Source: Sulfuritalea sp. (GTDB lineage: Bacteria; Pseudomonadota; Gammaproteobacteria; Burkholderiales; Rhodocyclaceae). From it: 35,615 bases of DNA. Below are positions 8,630-16,221 of the stretch, piece by piece (the stretch's first letter is position 1; the number at the start of each line of letters is the position of its first letter). The stretch is from positions 1-35,615 of the forward strand of contig JAUSCI010000007.1 in NCBI GenBank assembly GCA_030651305.1, read 5' to 3'. The position numbers and the translations under genes are program-made. The notes beneath the pieces were generated by a model. It did no database searches. It saw nothing but the letters and a program-made list of their open reading frames with translations, and was not told the DNA's origin.

Positions 8630-9126
8630 CGCACGACTCTCAGCCTGGCGCTTGCCTGCTCGCCGTTCATGATCAAACGCAGCCGTTCCCGACCGCGCGA
8701 CAGGCGCGACATGACCGTGCCGGCAGGAATGCCCAGCGTTGCGGCGATGTCTGCATAGCTCATTTCTTCCAGGGCAACCAGCAGCAGGACTTCGCGCTGT
8801 TCGTCGGGGAGGTGGCTCAGAGCGGATTCGATATCTCTCAACTCCAGCTGGTCGTTCTGCGTGGCGCGTGTCGGCACCTGGAAATCATCCGCGTCGATGG
8901 ATAAAGCAGGCAGGCCCGGCCGGCGCAATTGATCGATCCTCAGGTTGTGCATGATGCCGAACAGCCAGGCGCGCATGTCGCTGCCGGCCCGCCACTGATG
9001 GAGCCGGGACCAAGCGCGCTCCAGCGTGTCTTGCACCAGATCGTCGGCCGTCGCGCGATCGCCGAGCATCGCCCGCGCATAACGGCGCAGGCGGGGAATC
9101 TCGGCCAGGATCGCGCTGCTGTCCAC
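8626..9126 (-). CDS. ECF-family RNA polymerase sigma factor
   Basis: 166 aa with only regions sigma2 (about 15-75, with ADDLVQDTLERAW and the DNA-melting stretch WLFGIMHNLRIDQLR) and sigma4 (about 105-155, with LPDEQREVLLLV and the helix-turn-helix YADIAATLGIPAGTVMSRLSR). This is the ECF layout. It lies 6 bp after a small lipoprotein gene and overlaps its anti-sigma partner by 4 bp, so the three form one operon. A GGAATAA-N15-CGTTCA promoter in front of the operon is of the ECF type, so autoregulation is likely. Confidence 0.92.
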   Translation of the reverse strand: MDSSAILAEIPRLRRYARAMLGDRATADDLVQDTLERAWSRLHQWRAGSDMRAWLFGIMHNLRIDQLRRPGLPALSIDADDFQVPTRATQNDQLELRDIESALSHLPDEQREVLLLVALEEMSYADIAATLGIPAGTVMSRLSRGRERLRLIMNGEQASARLRVVR

Positions 9127-9132
9127 TCCGTG

Positions 9133-9498
9133 TCAGGGCTTGGCGACGTGCCAGACGTTGTTGTTAAAGCCGTCGCCGGTCGTGTCGCCCGGCTTCGTGT
9201 CCTTGACCCAGTAATAGAGCGGCTTGCCCTTCAGCGCCCACTGTTTCTTGCCGTCATCGCGGGTGATAACGCTGTAGTCGCCGCTGGCGGTATCGCCAGC
9301 CATCGCCAGCAGCGGCGGCCAGTTGGTGGCGCAGGGGCCATTGCAGGCGCTCTTGCCGCCGGCGTCCTTGTCGAAGGTGTAGAGCGTCATGCCGTTGCTG
9401 CCGGTCAGCATGCCATTGGAAACCATGGCCGGTGCGGCGGCACAGGCCGCCAGCGACGCGGATGCAAGCAGGGCAAGGGCGAGTTTATGAATGTTCAT
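9133..9498 (-). CDS. Small lipoprotein of the COG4315 / Lipoprotein_15 family
   Basis: 121 aa with a lipoprotein signal peptide; the lipobox LAAC ends at C19. The mature part has two copies of the family repeat: GMTLYTFDKD (about 36-45, the Yx(F/W)xxD signature) with CNGPCATNWPPL after it, and KPLYYWVKDTKPGDTTGDG (about 92-110) ending in NVWHV. The biochemical function of this family is not established. The reading frame extends 82 codons upstream, but only this ATG follows an SD-like GGAG and starts with a signal peptide. First gene of the lipoprotein-sigma-anti-sigma operon, hence a likely target of that sigma factor. Confidence 0.88.
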   Translation of the reverse strand: MNIHKLALALLASASLAACAAAPAMVSNGMLTGSNGMTLYTFDKDAGGKSACNGPCATNWPPLLAMAGDTASGDYSVITRDDGKKQWALKGKPLYYWVKDTKPGDTTGDGFNNNVWHVAKP

Positions 9499-9535
9499 TG
9501 TTTTCTCCGTTGGGGTTGGGGGTGCTACTCCTGCA

Positions 9536-9563
9536 TGAACGGAAAGAAACCTGATCTTATTCC
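9536..9563 (-). promoter_or_regulatory. ECF-type promoter GGAATAA-N15-CGTTCA
   Basis: On the minus strand, GGAATAA (9563-9557) is followed after 15 bp by CGTTCA (9541-9536), 37 bp before the lipoprotein ATG. GGAAnnn and CGT(C/T) with this spacing are the hallmarks of ECF sigma recognition, and the operon it faces encodes an ECF sigma factor. Self-recognition is an inference. Confidence 0.65.
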
Positions 9564-9667
9564 AGTCGTCGCAAAATATATTGCTCTTGGCGGGTGCATC
9601 TTTGACACGGGGGCAAGAGGCGAAGATACTTTGGGCCGCGTGGTCATTCCGGAAATCGAGGCCCCAA

Positions 9668-11893
9668 TTGTCCGACGACGTCAGCCAGACAGGAAATACC
9701 GGCAGCCGAGGCAGACCGACCTTCAAGCTGGTTCGCTTCTTCACTGCCGCCAGTCTGGTTGCGTTCGTCGCTGTAGCGGTCTTGCTGGGCTACATATTCC
9801 GGACGCTCGCCATTGACGGGCTAGTCAACGGGTATGAGAACGAACACGTCAATCTTGCCCAGGTACTGGCCAACGAGATGTGGGATGAGGAGTTCGGCCC
9901 ATTGGTGCTGGCGATGGCTGGCAAGTCAGCGGTGGAAATGCAGGCCGCGCACCAGATCCCGCCAATACACAAGAGGATATTGAGGCTTCTGAGTGGCACC
10001 AAGGTCTTCAAGATCAAGGTGTACGACGTGAGCGGCATGACGGTCTACTCGACCGAACTAAAGCAGATCGGCGAGGACAAGAGCAAGAACGCGGGCGTGA
10101 TCGATGGCCTGCGCGGCTTGAGCAGTTCGCTGCTGGTGCATCAGGATCAGTTCAGCGCCTTCGAGGGCGAGGTGCAAAGCCGTGACCTGGTCGAGAGCTA
10201 TGTTCCGCGTTTTGACCCCGCACTCGGCAAGGTGATCGGCGTGTTCGAGATCTATGGCGATGCCACCTATGTACTGGCTGAAATCGGCAAGCGGCAACGA
10301 TACATGGTCGTCTCCGTGGTCGGCTTGCTGGCCCTTCTCTTTGCGATGCTGTTCGCCATCGTGAAAAGGGCGCAGAACATCATTATTCGACAGAACCAGG
10401 AGCGCGCAGCGGCTCAGGAAGCCCTCAAGTCGAGTGAGGAACGCTGGCAGTTCGCCCTCGAAGGATCCGGTGCAGGCGTCTGGGATCGTAATCTGGAGAC
10501 TGGCGAAGTCGTATTCTCAAAGCGCTGCAAGGAGATCTACGGTTTTGCCGAGGACGATCTGGCGGATACCCAGGTATCCTGGAAGGACCGCATCCATCCT
10601 GACGATTTGCCGCTGGTAGAAGCAAACAGGGAGGCTTACCTGAATGGAGAGAAGCAAGCCTATCGCAACGAGCGGCGCATGCGATGCAAGGACGGCAGCT
10701 GGAAATGGATACTCTCGCGCGGCATGGTGGTGGCGCGCGATGCGAACGGGAAACCCCTGCGCATGATCGGCACGCATACCGACATCAGTGAACGCAAACA
10801 AGCCGAAGAGGAACTTGGCCGGCACCGCCATCACCTCGAAGAACTTGTTGACGTGCGCACCGCCGAACTGGCGCGCGCCCGTGACGCTGCCGAAGCCGCC
10901 AACCGCGCCAAGAGCAGTTTTCTCGCCAACATGAGCCATGAACTGCGCACACCGATGAACGGCATCATGGGCATGACCGATCTGGTGCTGGGCCGTGCCA
11001 CCGATTCCCAGCAGATAGACTGGCTCAACAAGAGCAAGGCTTCCGCGCAGCGCCTGCTCGCCATCATCAATGACCTCCTCGACCTGTCGAAGATCGAGGC
11101 CGGTCAGTTGCAACTCGAATACACGGATTTTGTCGCCGCGTCCGTCCTCAACGATGTCGTCTCGATGATCGGCCCGTCGGCGCGGGACAAGGGGCTGCGG
11201 CTCGCCGTCGAGCCTGATGCCTTGCCCCTGTGGCTGCGCGGCGACCCGGCGCGGCTGCGCCAGGCCCTGCTCAAACTTGCCGGCAACGCCGTCAAGTTTA
11301 CCGAGCAGGGGTCCGTCACCCTGCGCGCTCTCCAACTGCATGAAAAGGGCGACGAGATCCTGGTGCGCTTCGAAGTCACGGATACCGGCATCGGCATCCC
11401 GCCGGAAACGCTGTCCCGCCTTTTCAGAAGCTTCGAGCAGGCCGACAATTCGATCAAGCGCAAGTATGGCGGTACCGGACTCGGCCTCGCCATCGCCCGC
11501 CGCCTGGCCGAGCTGATGGGCGGAGAAGTCGGCGCTGACAGCACGCCGGGGATTGGCAGCACCTTCTGGTTTACGGCTCGCCTGCAACGCGGACACGGTG
11601 CTCCGCCTGTGGCCACGGCCGGCAACCGGGAGTTGGCACCGGAGCAGACGCCGGATTCCCCGGCTGCGGCGGCGCCCGATCCCGCCCGCGCGATGGCGGT
11701 GCTGAAACAACTGGAGCCGTTGCTGGCCAGCGACGACACCCGCGCCGGCGATCTGTTCATTGCCAACCGGCCGCTGCTGCTGGCTACGTTCGGCGCAGAG
11801 GCAACGCCACTCGAACGGCAAGTGGCGGCGTTTGACTATCCGGGGGCGCTGGCGACCTTGCGCGCGATCATCCTGAAAACGCCGGAAAACTGA
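9668..11893 (+). CDS. PAS-domain sensor histidine kinase
   Basis: About 741 aa from TTG 9668, chosen because GAGG lies 5 nt upstream and no ATG occurs before the first membrane helix; a TTG at 9581 is an alternative. Order: TM1 (about 23-44), periplasmic sensor region (45-210), TM2 (211-233), PAS_3 domain (255-381, ending [16 protein letters not shown]), HisKA with phospho-acceptor H424 in SHELRTP, and HATPase_c (about 505-640) with DTGIGIPPE and [12 protein letters not shown]. The first N of the N-box reads K ([12 protein letters not shown]). The tail after about 670 resembles the end of hybrid kinases, yet the receiver domain is absent. No response regulator is adjacent, so its partner is unknown. 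Confidence 0.88.
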   Translation: MSDDVSQTGNTGSRGRPTFKLVRFFTAASLVAFVAVAVLLGYIFRTLAIDGLVNGYENEHVNLAQVLANEMWDEEFGPLVLAMAGKSAVEMQAAHQIPPIHKRILRLLSGTKVFKIKVYDVSGMTVYSTELKQIGEDKSKNAGVIDGLRGLSSSLLVHQDQFSAFEGEVQSRDLVESYVPRFDPALGKVIGVFEIYGDATYVLAEIGKRQRYMVVSVVGLLALLFAMLFAIVKRAQNIIIRQNQERAAAQEALKSSEERWQFALEGSGAGVWDRNLETGEVVFSKRCKEIYGFAEDDLADTQVSWKDRIHPDDLPLVEANREAYLNGEKQAYRNERRMRCKDGSWKWILSRGMVVARDANGKPLRMIGTHTDISERKQAEEELGRHRHHLEELVDVRTAELARARDAAEAANRAKSSFLANMSHELRTPMNGIMGMTDLVLGRATDSQQIDWLNKSKASAQRLLAIINDLLDLSKIEAGQLQLEYTDFVAASVLNDVVSMIGPSARDKGLRLAVEPDALPLWLRGDPARLRQALLKLAGNAVKFTEQGSVTLRALQLHEKGDEILVRFEVTDTGIGIPPETLSRLFRSFEQADNSIKRKYGGTGLGLAIARRLAELMGGEVGADSTPGIGSTFWFTARLQRGHGAPPVATAGNRELAPEQTPDSPAAAAPDPARAMAVLKQLEPLLASDDTRAGDLFIANRPLLLATFGAEATPLERQVAAFDYPGALATLRAIILKTPEN

Positions 11894-11922
11894 CGTGGCA
11901 GGAATGTGGTACCCAGTGCCGT

Positions 11923-12765
11923 TCAGCCGGCGGCTGGAAAGTCGGCACCCAGCGAGATGTCGCGCCACTTCTCCATTTCTGCAGTGAAGTCCTTGAACTT
12001 CGCCGCGGTCAAGTCGTAGGCAGGCCGTCCCAGCAGCAAATGAAGCGGCGGCTCGGCGGATTCGACCGCATGAATGATCGCTTCTGCGCCGCGTACCGGG
12101 TCGCCCTGCTGGGTGCCGCTGTAGCTCTGCACCGCAGCCCGCCGCGCCCCGGCCGATTGGGCGTAGTCGGCGATGGCGGCCTTCGGTATCTTGAGCGAGC
12201 GGCCTGCCCAATCGGTGCGGAACGGTCCCGGCTCGACGATGGTCACCTTGATGCCGAGTGCTACGGTTTCCTTGGCCAGCGCCTCGGAGAGGCCCTCCAC
12301 GGCGAACTTGGTGGCGTTGTAGTAGCCGATGCCGGGGAAGCCGACCAGACCGCCCATGGACGAGATGTTGACGATGTGCCCGCGGCGTCGCGCCCGCATG
12401 CCGGGAAGCACGGCCTTGGTCATGTTGGCGAGACCGAACACATTCGTCTCGAACATCGCGCGCACTTCGTCGTCCTCGCCTTCCTCGACCGCCGAGAGGT
12501 AGCCGAAGCCGGCGTTATTGACCAGCACATCGATGTGTCCAAAGCGGGCCTCGGCTTGCCGGACGACTTCGGTAATCTGTGACGGCATCGTGACATCCAG
12601 CGCGGCGACCAGCGCATTGCCGGCCGACGCGAATTCTTCAAGGGTGGCCGGGTTGCGCGCGGTCACCACCACGCCATGTCCGCGCCCCAGCAACAAGCGA
12701 CTGAGTTCGCGGCCGAAACCGGTCGAGCAGCCGGTGATGAACCAGACAGTTCTATTGGAAACCAT
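11923..12765 (-). CDS. Short-chain dehydrogenase/reductase (classical SDR)
   Basis: 280 aa with the SDR hallmarks: the NAD(P)-binding glycine motif TGCSTGFG (11-18), NNAG (83-86), catalytic serine in NISS (133-136) and Y149-x3-K153 in YYNATKF. AGGAG lies 6 nt before the chosen ATG; the frame stays open upstream but runs into the neighbouring hydrolase gene. The C-terminal region suggests the common oxidoreductase subgroup annotated as SDR family NAD(P)-dependent oxidoreductase; the substrate is unknown. It reads left like the alpha/beta hydrolase upstream (52 bp gap) and may share its transcript. Confidence 0.9.
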   Translation of the reverse strand: MVSNRTVWFITGCSTGFGRELSRLLLGRGHGVVVTARNPATLEEFASAGNALVAALDVTMPSQITEVVRQAEARFGHIDVLVNNAGFGYLSAVEEGEDDEVRAMFETNVFGLANMTKAVLPGMRARRRGHIVNISSMGGLVGFPGIGYYNATKFAVEGLSEALAKETVALGIKVTIVEPGPFRTDWAGRSLKIPKAAIADYAQSAGARRAAVQSYSGTQQGDPVRGAEAIIHAVESAEPPLHLLLGRPAYDLTAAKFKDFTAEMEKWRDISLGADFPAAG

Positions 12766-12817
12766 GGTCAGCTCCTGTTTGCACAACGACGAACTATAAA
12801 TGACCGTGTGGCCGGCA

Positions 12818-13714
12818 TTACCGTCCGGCAGTGCGATCCAGCCAGTCGGTGACCAGAGGCCAGAGGGTGGCTTCGCTTTGCGGCTTGAAAAAACCGAAGT
12901 GGCCGATGCGCGGCAGCTTGTATTGCGCGGGTTCGAGCAAGCGGTAATCGACCGTCCGCTTCCGGTAGGCGCCATGCAACAGACGCGAGCCGTCTTGGAG
13001 CAGCAATTCGTCATCGGCGAAGGTCAGGGCGAGGACCGGATAGTCGGCGCTGGCATAGGCTTCGCGTGCGCCGGGCTCGCCGGTCAGCAGATAATCCGGC
13101 GTCAGGCACCAGCGCCGCCACTGGAACATCGCCCCGCTGGGGATATCGCCGATGACGCCCAGGCGTGCGCCGGGGAAGTAACCGAGAACCGGGCAAAGCA
13201 CGGGCGCCAGCACATGCCACATCAGCGGCGCGGTACGGCGGATGCGCGGCGTGATGTGGCGCATCGAACCGCTGCCGACGGCGATATTGACCAGGCCCGC
13301 AAGGCGTTCGCGCGAAGGCAGTAGCGGTGCGACCTGGCCACCGAAACTGTGGCCGACCACAAACACCGGTCGTTGCGGCGAAGTCTCGCTGATTTGAAGC
13401 AGCAAGGCATCGTAGTCTTTGGTCAGCCAGTCGCTGAGGTCGGCCTTGACATGGCGCAGCGAGCCCGTCAGCGATTCGCCGACGCCCCGGTAATCGAAGG
13501 TCCACGTCGTGTAGCCGCAGGTGGCGAGATGCCTGGCGAACCCGGCATAGAAGGATTGCGGCACGGCCATCGCCGCGGCGATGATGACGTTGCCCTTGAC
13601 CGGTCCTTCAGCGTCGAAACGGTAAGCGGCCAGCGCGCGGCCGTCGGTGGCGGCGAATACAATGGCTTTCGCGGAGATTTCTTCCGATGGTTTTCGTTCT
13701 GACGTCAATTCCAT
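12818..13714 (-). CDS. Alpha/beta hydrolase, serine-aminopeptidase/lysophospholipase-like
   Basis: 298 aa alpha/beta hydrolase. The nucleophile elbow is GHSFGG with S123. The oxyanion and early fold elements appear as DYRGVGESLTGS (74-85). The likely acid is in FADDELL, and the histidine in RIGHFGFF near the C-terminus. The family (YheT/serine aminopeptidase S33-like, COG4757) consists of esterases or lipases of unknown physiological substrate. The start ATG has AGG 7 nt upstream. The next gene on the other strand starts only 27 bp away, so the two ribosome-binding regions lie in the same short segment. Confidence 0.83.
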   Translation of the reverse strand: MELTSERKPSEEISAKAIVFAATDGRALAAYRFDAEGPVKGNVIIAAAMAVPQSFYAGFARHLATCGYTTWTFDYRGVGESLTGSLRHVKADLSDWLTKDYDALLLQISETSPQRPVFVVGHSFGGQVAPLLPSRERLAGLVNIAVGSGSMRHITPRIRRTAPLMWHVLAPVLCPVLGYFPGARLGVIGDIPSGAMFQWRRWCLTPDYLLTGEPGAREAYASADYPVLALTFADDELLLQDGSRLLHGAYRKRTVDYRLLEPAQYKLPRIGHFGFFKPQSEATLWPLVTDWLDRTAGR

Positions 13715-13741
13715 TTTCAACCTGGTTGCAGGAGATCTTCG

Positions 13742-14464
13742 ATGGGTTCCGATCCTATACCACTGGATGCCGAAGTGGTCCGCGTGCTGTCCTGCGTCAC
13801 CACCGCCACACTGACCACCGTCCTGCTGAAGAAGGGCTTGCGCAACGTCTGGATGCGCGGCGCCAGGCCGCTGCAGGCGGAGCAGCCGCGCCAGGTCGGT
13901 CGTGCCTTTACCTTGCGCTTCGTCCCGGCGCGGGAGGACCTGGCCACGCCGGCTTCCTGGGCGGCGCCGATTTCCACTCGCGCAGCGATCGAAGCCATGC
14001 CCGCCGGCTGCATCGCGGTGGTCGACGCCATGGGCGTGGTTGACGCCGGCATCTTCGGCGACATCCTGTGTGCCCGCATGAAGAAGCGCGGCGTTGCCGG
14101 ACTGGTCACCGACGGCGTGATCCGTGATTTGACCGGAGTACTGGGCACCGGATTGCCGGTCTGGTGCCATGGCACGGCAGCACCCGCATCGGTGGCAGGG
14201 CTGACCTTCGTCGGCTGGCAGGAAGCGATCGGCTGCGGCGGCGTGGCAGTATTTCCCAACGATGTCGTGGTGGCCGACAGCGACGGTGCCGTGTTGATTC
14301 CGGCCGCGTTGCTCGATGATGTCATCGCCGCCGCCGTCGAGCAGGAAAGGCTGGAGGGATGGATCATGTCGCAGGTGGCGGCAGGCGTTCCCCTGCCGGG
14401 GCTGTATCCGCCCAATGAAGAAACCAGGGCTCGCTACGAGGAATGGGTGCGTGCTGTTCGCTGA
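13742..14464 (+). CDS. RraA-like / HMG-CHA aldolase family protein
   Basis: 240 aa. The RraA-like fold is seen from GRAFTLRFVPARED (53-66) through AMPAGCIAVVDAMG to GIFGDILCARMKKRGVAG and VTDGVIRD, with the metal/oxalate-binding R128-D129 pair. Members are either 4-hydroxy-4-methyl-2-oxoglutarate (or 4-carboxy-4-hydroxy-2-oxoadipate) aldolases or regulators of RNase E. At 240 aa with a C-terminal extension it looks more like the aldolase-type relatives than the ~160-aa RraA regulator. AGGAG at 13728-13732 precedes ATG 13742. No protocatechuate-pathway genes are in the window, so a catabolic role is open. Confidence 0.78.
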   Translation: MGSDPIPLDAEVVRVLSCVTTATLTTVLLKKGLRNVWMRGARPLQAEQPRQVGRAFTLRFVPAREDLATPASWAAPISTRAAIEAMPAGCIAVVDAMGVVDAGIFGDILCARMKKRGVAGLVTDGVIRDLTGVLGTGLPVWCHGTAAPASVAGLTFVGWQEAIGCGGVAVFPNDVVVADSDGAVLIPAALLDDVIAAAVEQERLEGWIMSQVAAGVPLPGLYPPNEETRARYEEWVRAVR

Positions 14465-14769
14465 TGCAATTGTCCGCATGCGTCCAGTTGATTGGTCTCG
14501 CGATTCTCACAGGCACGTGCCAACTTCTCCAAGCTTTCCCGGCAAGGGCTCCTGGCTCGGTCGAGACCACCAATGCTGTTGACGCGCTGCGAACAAAGTT
14601 ATCGGCCCTGACGCCGGACCCGGAAGCGCTGCGCGCATACATCATGGACAACTACCTGGCGCTGTACGAACTGATTGGCCGAAGCATTCATCTGCTGGCG
14701 ATCCGGCATCAGCGGCAGATATCTTTCGATTTCGAGTCCCATTGGGGCGCGAATTCCTCAACGCCATAG
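14465..14769 (+). pseudogene. RelE/ParE-type toxin remnant
   Basis: The frame ending at 14769 carries, in its last 40 codons, the C-terminal signature of a RelE/ParE-superfamily toxin: NYLALYELIGRSIHLLAIRH followed by QRQISFDFESHW. Just before it, AVDALRTKLSALTPDPE looks like the helix preceding the sheet, but the middle segment that normally separates these parts is missing. No proper N-terminus and no antitoxin gene are adjacent. I read this as a truncated and internally deleted toxin gene. An intact short form cannot be excluded. From 14770 to about 14860 I see nothing recognisable. Confidence 0.45.
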
Positions 14770-14877
14770 CAATATTCATGGGGGAAGAATAGACGACGAG
14801 TGGCCTACGACCCGCAACCGGTATCCGAACCTTCCTGTACCGGTCCGACCAGTTACCGGAAAAATTGACAACGCTCC

Positions 14878-14907
14878 TTGGCCAAGGGCGATCATCGTGC
14901 TACGATG
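14878..14907 (+). promoter_or_regulatory. Putative vapBC promoter with overlapping operator-like palindrome
   Basis: TTGGCC (14878-14883), 17 bp, TACGAT (14901-14906), about 30 bp before the vapB ATG. The inverted repeat CATCGT-GCT-ACGATG at 14893-14907 covers the -10 box, which is where a VapB-VapC complex would be expected to bind for autorepression. A GTATC direct repeat follows immediately. Seen by eye; binding is inferred. Confidence 0.5.
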
Positions 14908-14937
14908 TATCTACACGTATCAACTAGTGAGGTAGTT

Positions 14938-15186
14938 ATGAGACTGCAACTGGCGAAATGGGGCAACAGTCTGGCAGTTCGGCTGCCGGTGGAATGCACG
15001 CGCGCTGCCGGGCTGCGCGAGGGCGATACCGTCGAGGCCGAAGTGACGCCGATCGGCGAGATCAAGCTTACGCCGGCCCAGCCGTTCGACAAGGCGGCAT
15101 TCATCAAGCGTTTGCGCAAGCTGCGGGCAACCATGCCGATGACGACCACCACTGTTCAGATGATGCGCCAGGAGGATCGGTATTGA
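14938..15186 (+). CDS. vapB: VapB-type antitoxin, AbrB/MazE (SpoVT) family
   Basis: 82 aa. The N-terminal half is a swapped-hairpin AbrB domain (LQLAKWGNSLAVRLPVECTR, then GLREGDTVEAEV), the MazE-like form seen in many VapB antitoxins. The C-terminal half, with KAAFIKRLRKLRATMPMTT, would bind and neutralise the toxin. GAGG at 14929-14932 lies 5 nt before ATG. The stop overlaps the start of vapC (TGATG), as typical of a type II toxin-antitoxin operon. DNA binding by the AbrB domain gives autoregulation in the family. Confidence 0.88.
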   Translation: MRLQLAKWGNSLAVRLPVECTRAAGLREGDTVEAEVTPIGEIKLTPAQPFDKAAFIKRLRKLRATMPMTTTTVQMMRQEDRY

Positions 15187-15611
15187 TGATCTACCTGGAC
15201 ACCAGCGCTGCGGTTCCGATGTTTGTCCCTGAGCCGGCGAGCCTCGCGATCGAAGCCTGGTTTGAGTCCTGCGCGGAGCCCTTGGTATCGTCTGACTGGA
15301 TCGTGACGGAGCTTTCGAGCGCCTTGTCCATCAAGGTTCGGAAAGGGGAGATCAGTGCCAGGCAGGCGCAGGCGGCATGGAAGGACTTTGACGCTTTCTG
15401 CAAGTCTGGATTGCGTTTGTTGCCGGTGAGTCGAAAAGCCTTTGCAGAGGCTGCCGGGATGGTACGGAACGCGGCAAGCGGCTTGCGCTCAGGTGATGCC
15501 TTGCACCTGGCGATGGCGCTTGAAGCAGGCGCCAGCGGGATTGCGACGGCAGACGAGACGCTGGCGAAGAACGCGAAATTGAATGGATTGGCGGTAAGCC
15601 AGATAGCCTGA
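15186..15611 (+). CDS. vapC: VapC-type toxin, PIN-domain ribonuclease
   Basis: 141-aa PIN domain. The four acidic residues of the Mg-dependent RNase active site are all present: D5 (MIYLDTSA), E42 (TELSSAL), D104 (SGDALHLA) and D123 (ATADETLA). VapC toxins cleave tRNAs or rRNA when freed from the antitoxin. The start ATG shares its A with the vapB stop. All key residues are intact, so the pair should be functional. It sits at the edge of the decayed accessory stretch, beside a broken ihfB copy. Confidence 0.9.
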   Translation: MIYLDTSAAVPMFVPEPASLAIEAWFESCAEPLVSSDWIVTELSSALSIKVRKGEISARQAQAAWKDFDAFCKSGLRLLPVSRKAFAEAAGMVRNAASGLRSGDALHLAMALEAGASGIATADETLAKNAKLNGLAVSQIA

Positions 15612-15625
15612 CTGTTTCTCAGCCA

Positions 15626-15967
15626 ATGACCCGATCCGAACTGATGAAGCCCCTGCGCAGCAGGACGGGGCAGCCAAAGACGCTGCCCGCATCGCTGCGG
15701 ATCGTTCCGGCTGCATTCACGTGTTCCAACGCTTACTCACGACGACGCGAGGCCGGTGGTCGACGTGATTCTTGAGGCCATTAAACGCAGTCTGGTTGCC
15801 GACAGTCGCGCGTTGAGATCCGCGGTTTCGGCAGCTTCAGCCTGAGCTACCGGCAGCCACGGGTTGGGCGCAATCCGAACTCGGGTGAAAAGGTCCAGGT
15901 TCCGGGAAAGTGCGTTCCTTATTTCAAGACTGGAAAAGAGATGCGCGAGGGCGTGAACGCCCGATGA
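15626..15967 (+). pseudogene. ihfB: Broken copy of integration host factor beta subunit
   Basis: Starts MTRSEL like IHF-beta, then loses similarity (about 15645-15760). It resumes with [15 protein letters not shown] in one frame and, after a one-base shift near 15812, continues with [19 protein letters not shown] and then [20 protein letters not shown], ending EMREGVNAR before TGA at 15965. The conserved DNA-binding arm (R-x-P-R-x-G-R-N-P) is intact in sequence, but the N-terminal dimer helices are replaced or deleted and the frame is interrupted, so no working subunit is expected. A functional ihfB is normally found near rpsA elsewhere. This copy may have come with the mobile element whose integrase end follows directly. 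Confidence 0.8.
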
Positions 15968-15972
15968 TGTAG

Positions 15973-16097
15973 TCGTGGCGGAGCGGGGCGATTTCACAGT
16001 GCTGGAAATGGCCGCCGTGTCAGGCCACAAGACTTTGCAGATGCTGAAACGCTACACGCACTTGCAAGCCTAGAAACTGGCGACCAAGCTGGGGTAG
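15973..16097 (+). pseudogene. C-terminal remnant of a tyrosine recombinase (integrase)
   Basis: The frame from 15973 reads [20 protein letters not shown] then [16 protein letters not shown], then KLATKLG and a second TAG. This is the end of a phage-type integrase: the G-H of the HxxR..H/W box in [15 protein letters not shown] and the nucleophilic tyrosine in RYTHL are present. The catalytic domain upstream is missing, and the first TAG likely replaces a GAG or CAG codon. It marks a lost mobile element between the ihfB fragment and fic. Confidence 0.75.
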
Positions 16098-16105
16098 GTT
16101 TCACT

Positions 16106-16130
16106 ACTACCGGCGATACGACCGGCAAAA
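16106..16130 (+). repeat. 25-bp direct repeat, copy 1, upstream of the fic promoter
   Basis: ACTACCGGC-N6-ACCGGCAA, followed by AA. Matched by copy 2 at 16197 with the same spacing; differences are confined to the six middle bases and the tail. It ends 16 bp before the -35 box of fic. Each copy contains two ACCGGC blocks 12 bp apart. Operator-like. Confidence 0.75.
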
Positions 16131-16146
16131 CTTGTCGCTATAAGCC

Positions 16147-16175
16147 TTGAGAAAGTGGATAGTTATCTATATAGT
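16147..16175 (+). promoter_or_regulatory. Strong sigma70-like promoter for fic
   Basis: TTGAGA (16147-16152), 17-bp spacer, TATAGT (16170-16175), in an AT-rich segment. Transcription would start near 16183, about 38 bp before the fic ATG. The promoter is flanked on both sides by a copy of the ACTACCGGC-N6-ACCGGCAA repeat. Confidence 0.65.
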
Positions 16176-16196
16176 TCATATTGTTAATAATGAGCA

Positions 16197-16221
16197 ACTA
16201 CCGGCTATATAACCGGCAATA
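16197..16221 (+). repeat. 25-bp direct repeat, copy 2, abutting the fic start codon
   Basis: ACTACCGGC-TATATA-ACCGGCAA and T, directly followed by ATG 16221. It occupies the place where a Shine-Dalgarno sequence should be; none is visible. With copy 1 it brackets the promoter, an arrangement that would allow a bound regulator to block or loop the promoter. Confidence 0.75.

Noticed and set aside
10517-12211. 564-codon minus-strand frame opposite the histidine kinase
   Set aside because: Antisense shadow; the plus strand has HisKA, HATPase and PAS motifs in order.
13714-14479. N-terminal extension of the alpha/beta hydrolase frame
   Set aside because: This part is antisense to the RraA-like gene and has no hydrolase-like sequence; the ATG at 13714 has a ribosome site.
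14865-14870. TTGACA as the vapBC -35 box
   Set aside because: The nearest good -10 (TACGAT at 14901) is 30 bp away; TTGGCC at 14878 has the correct 17-bp spacing.
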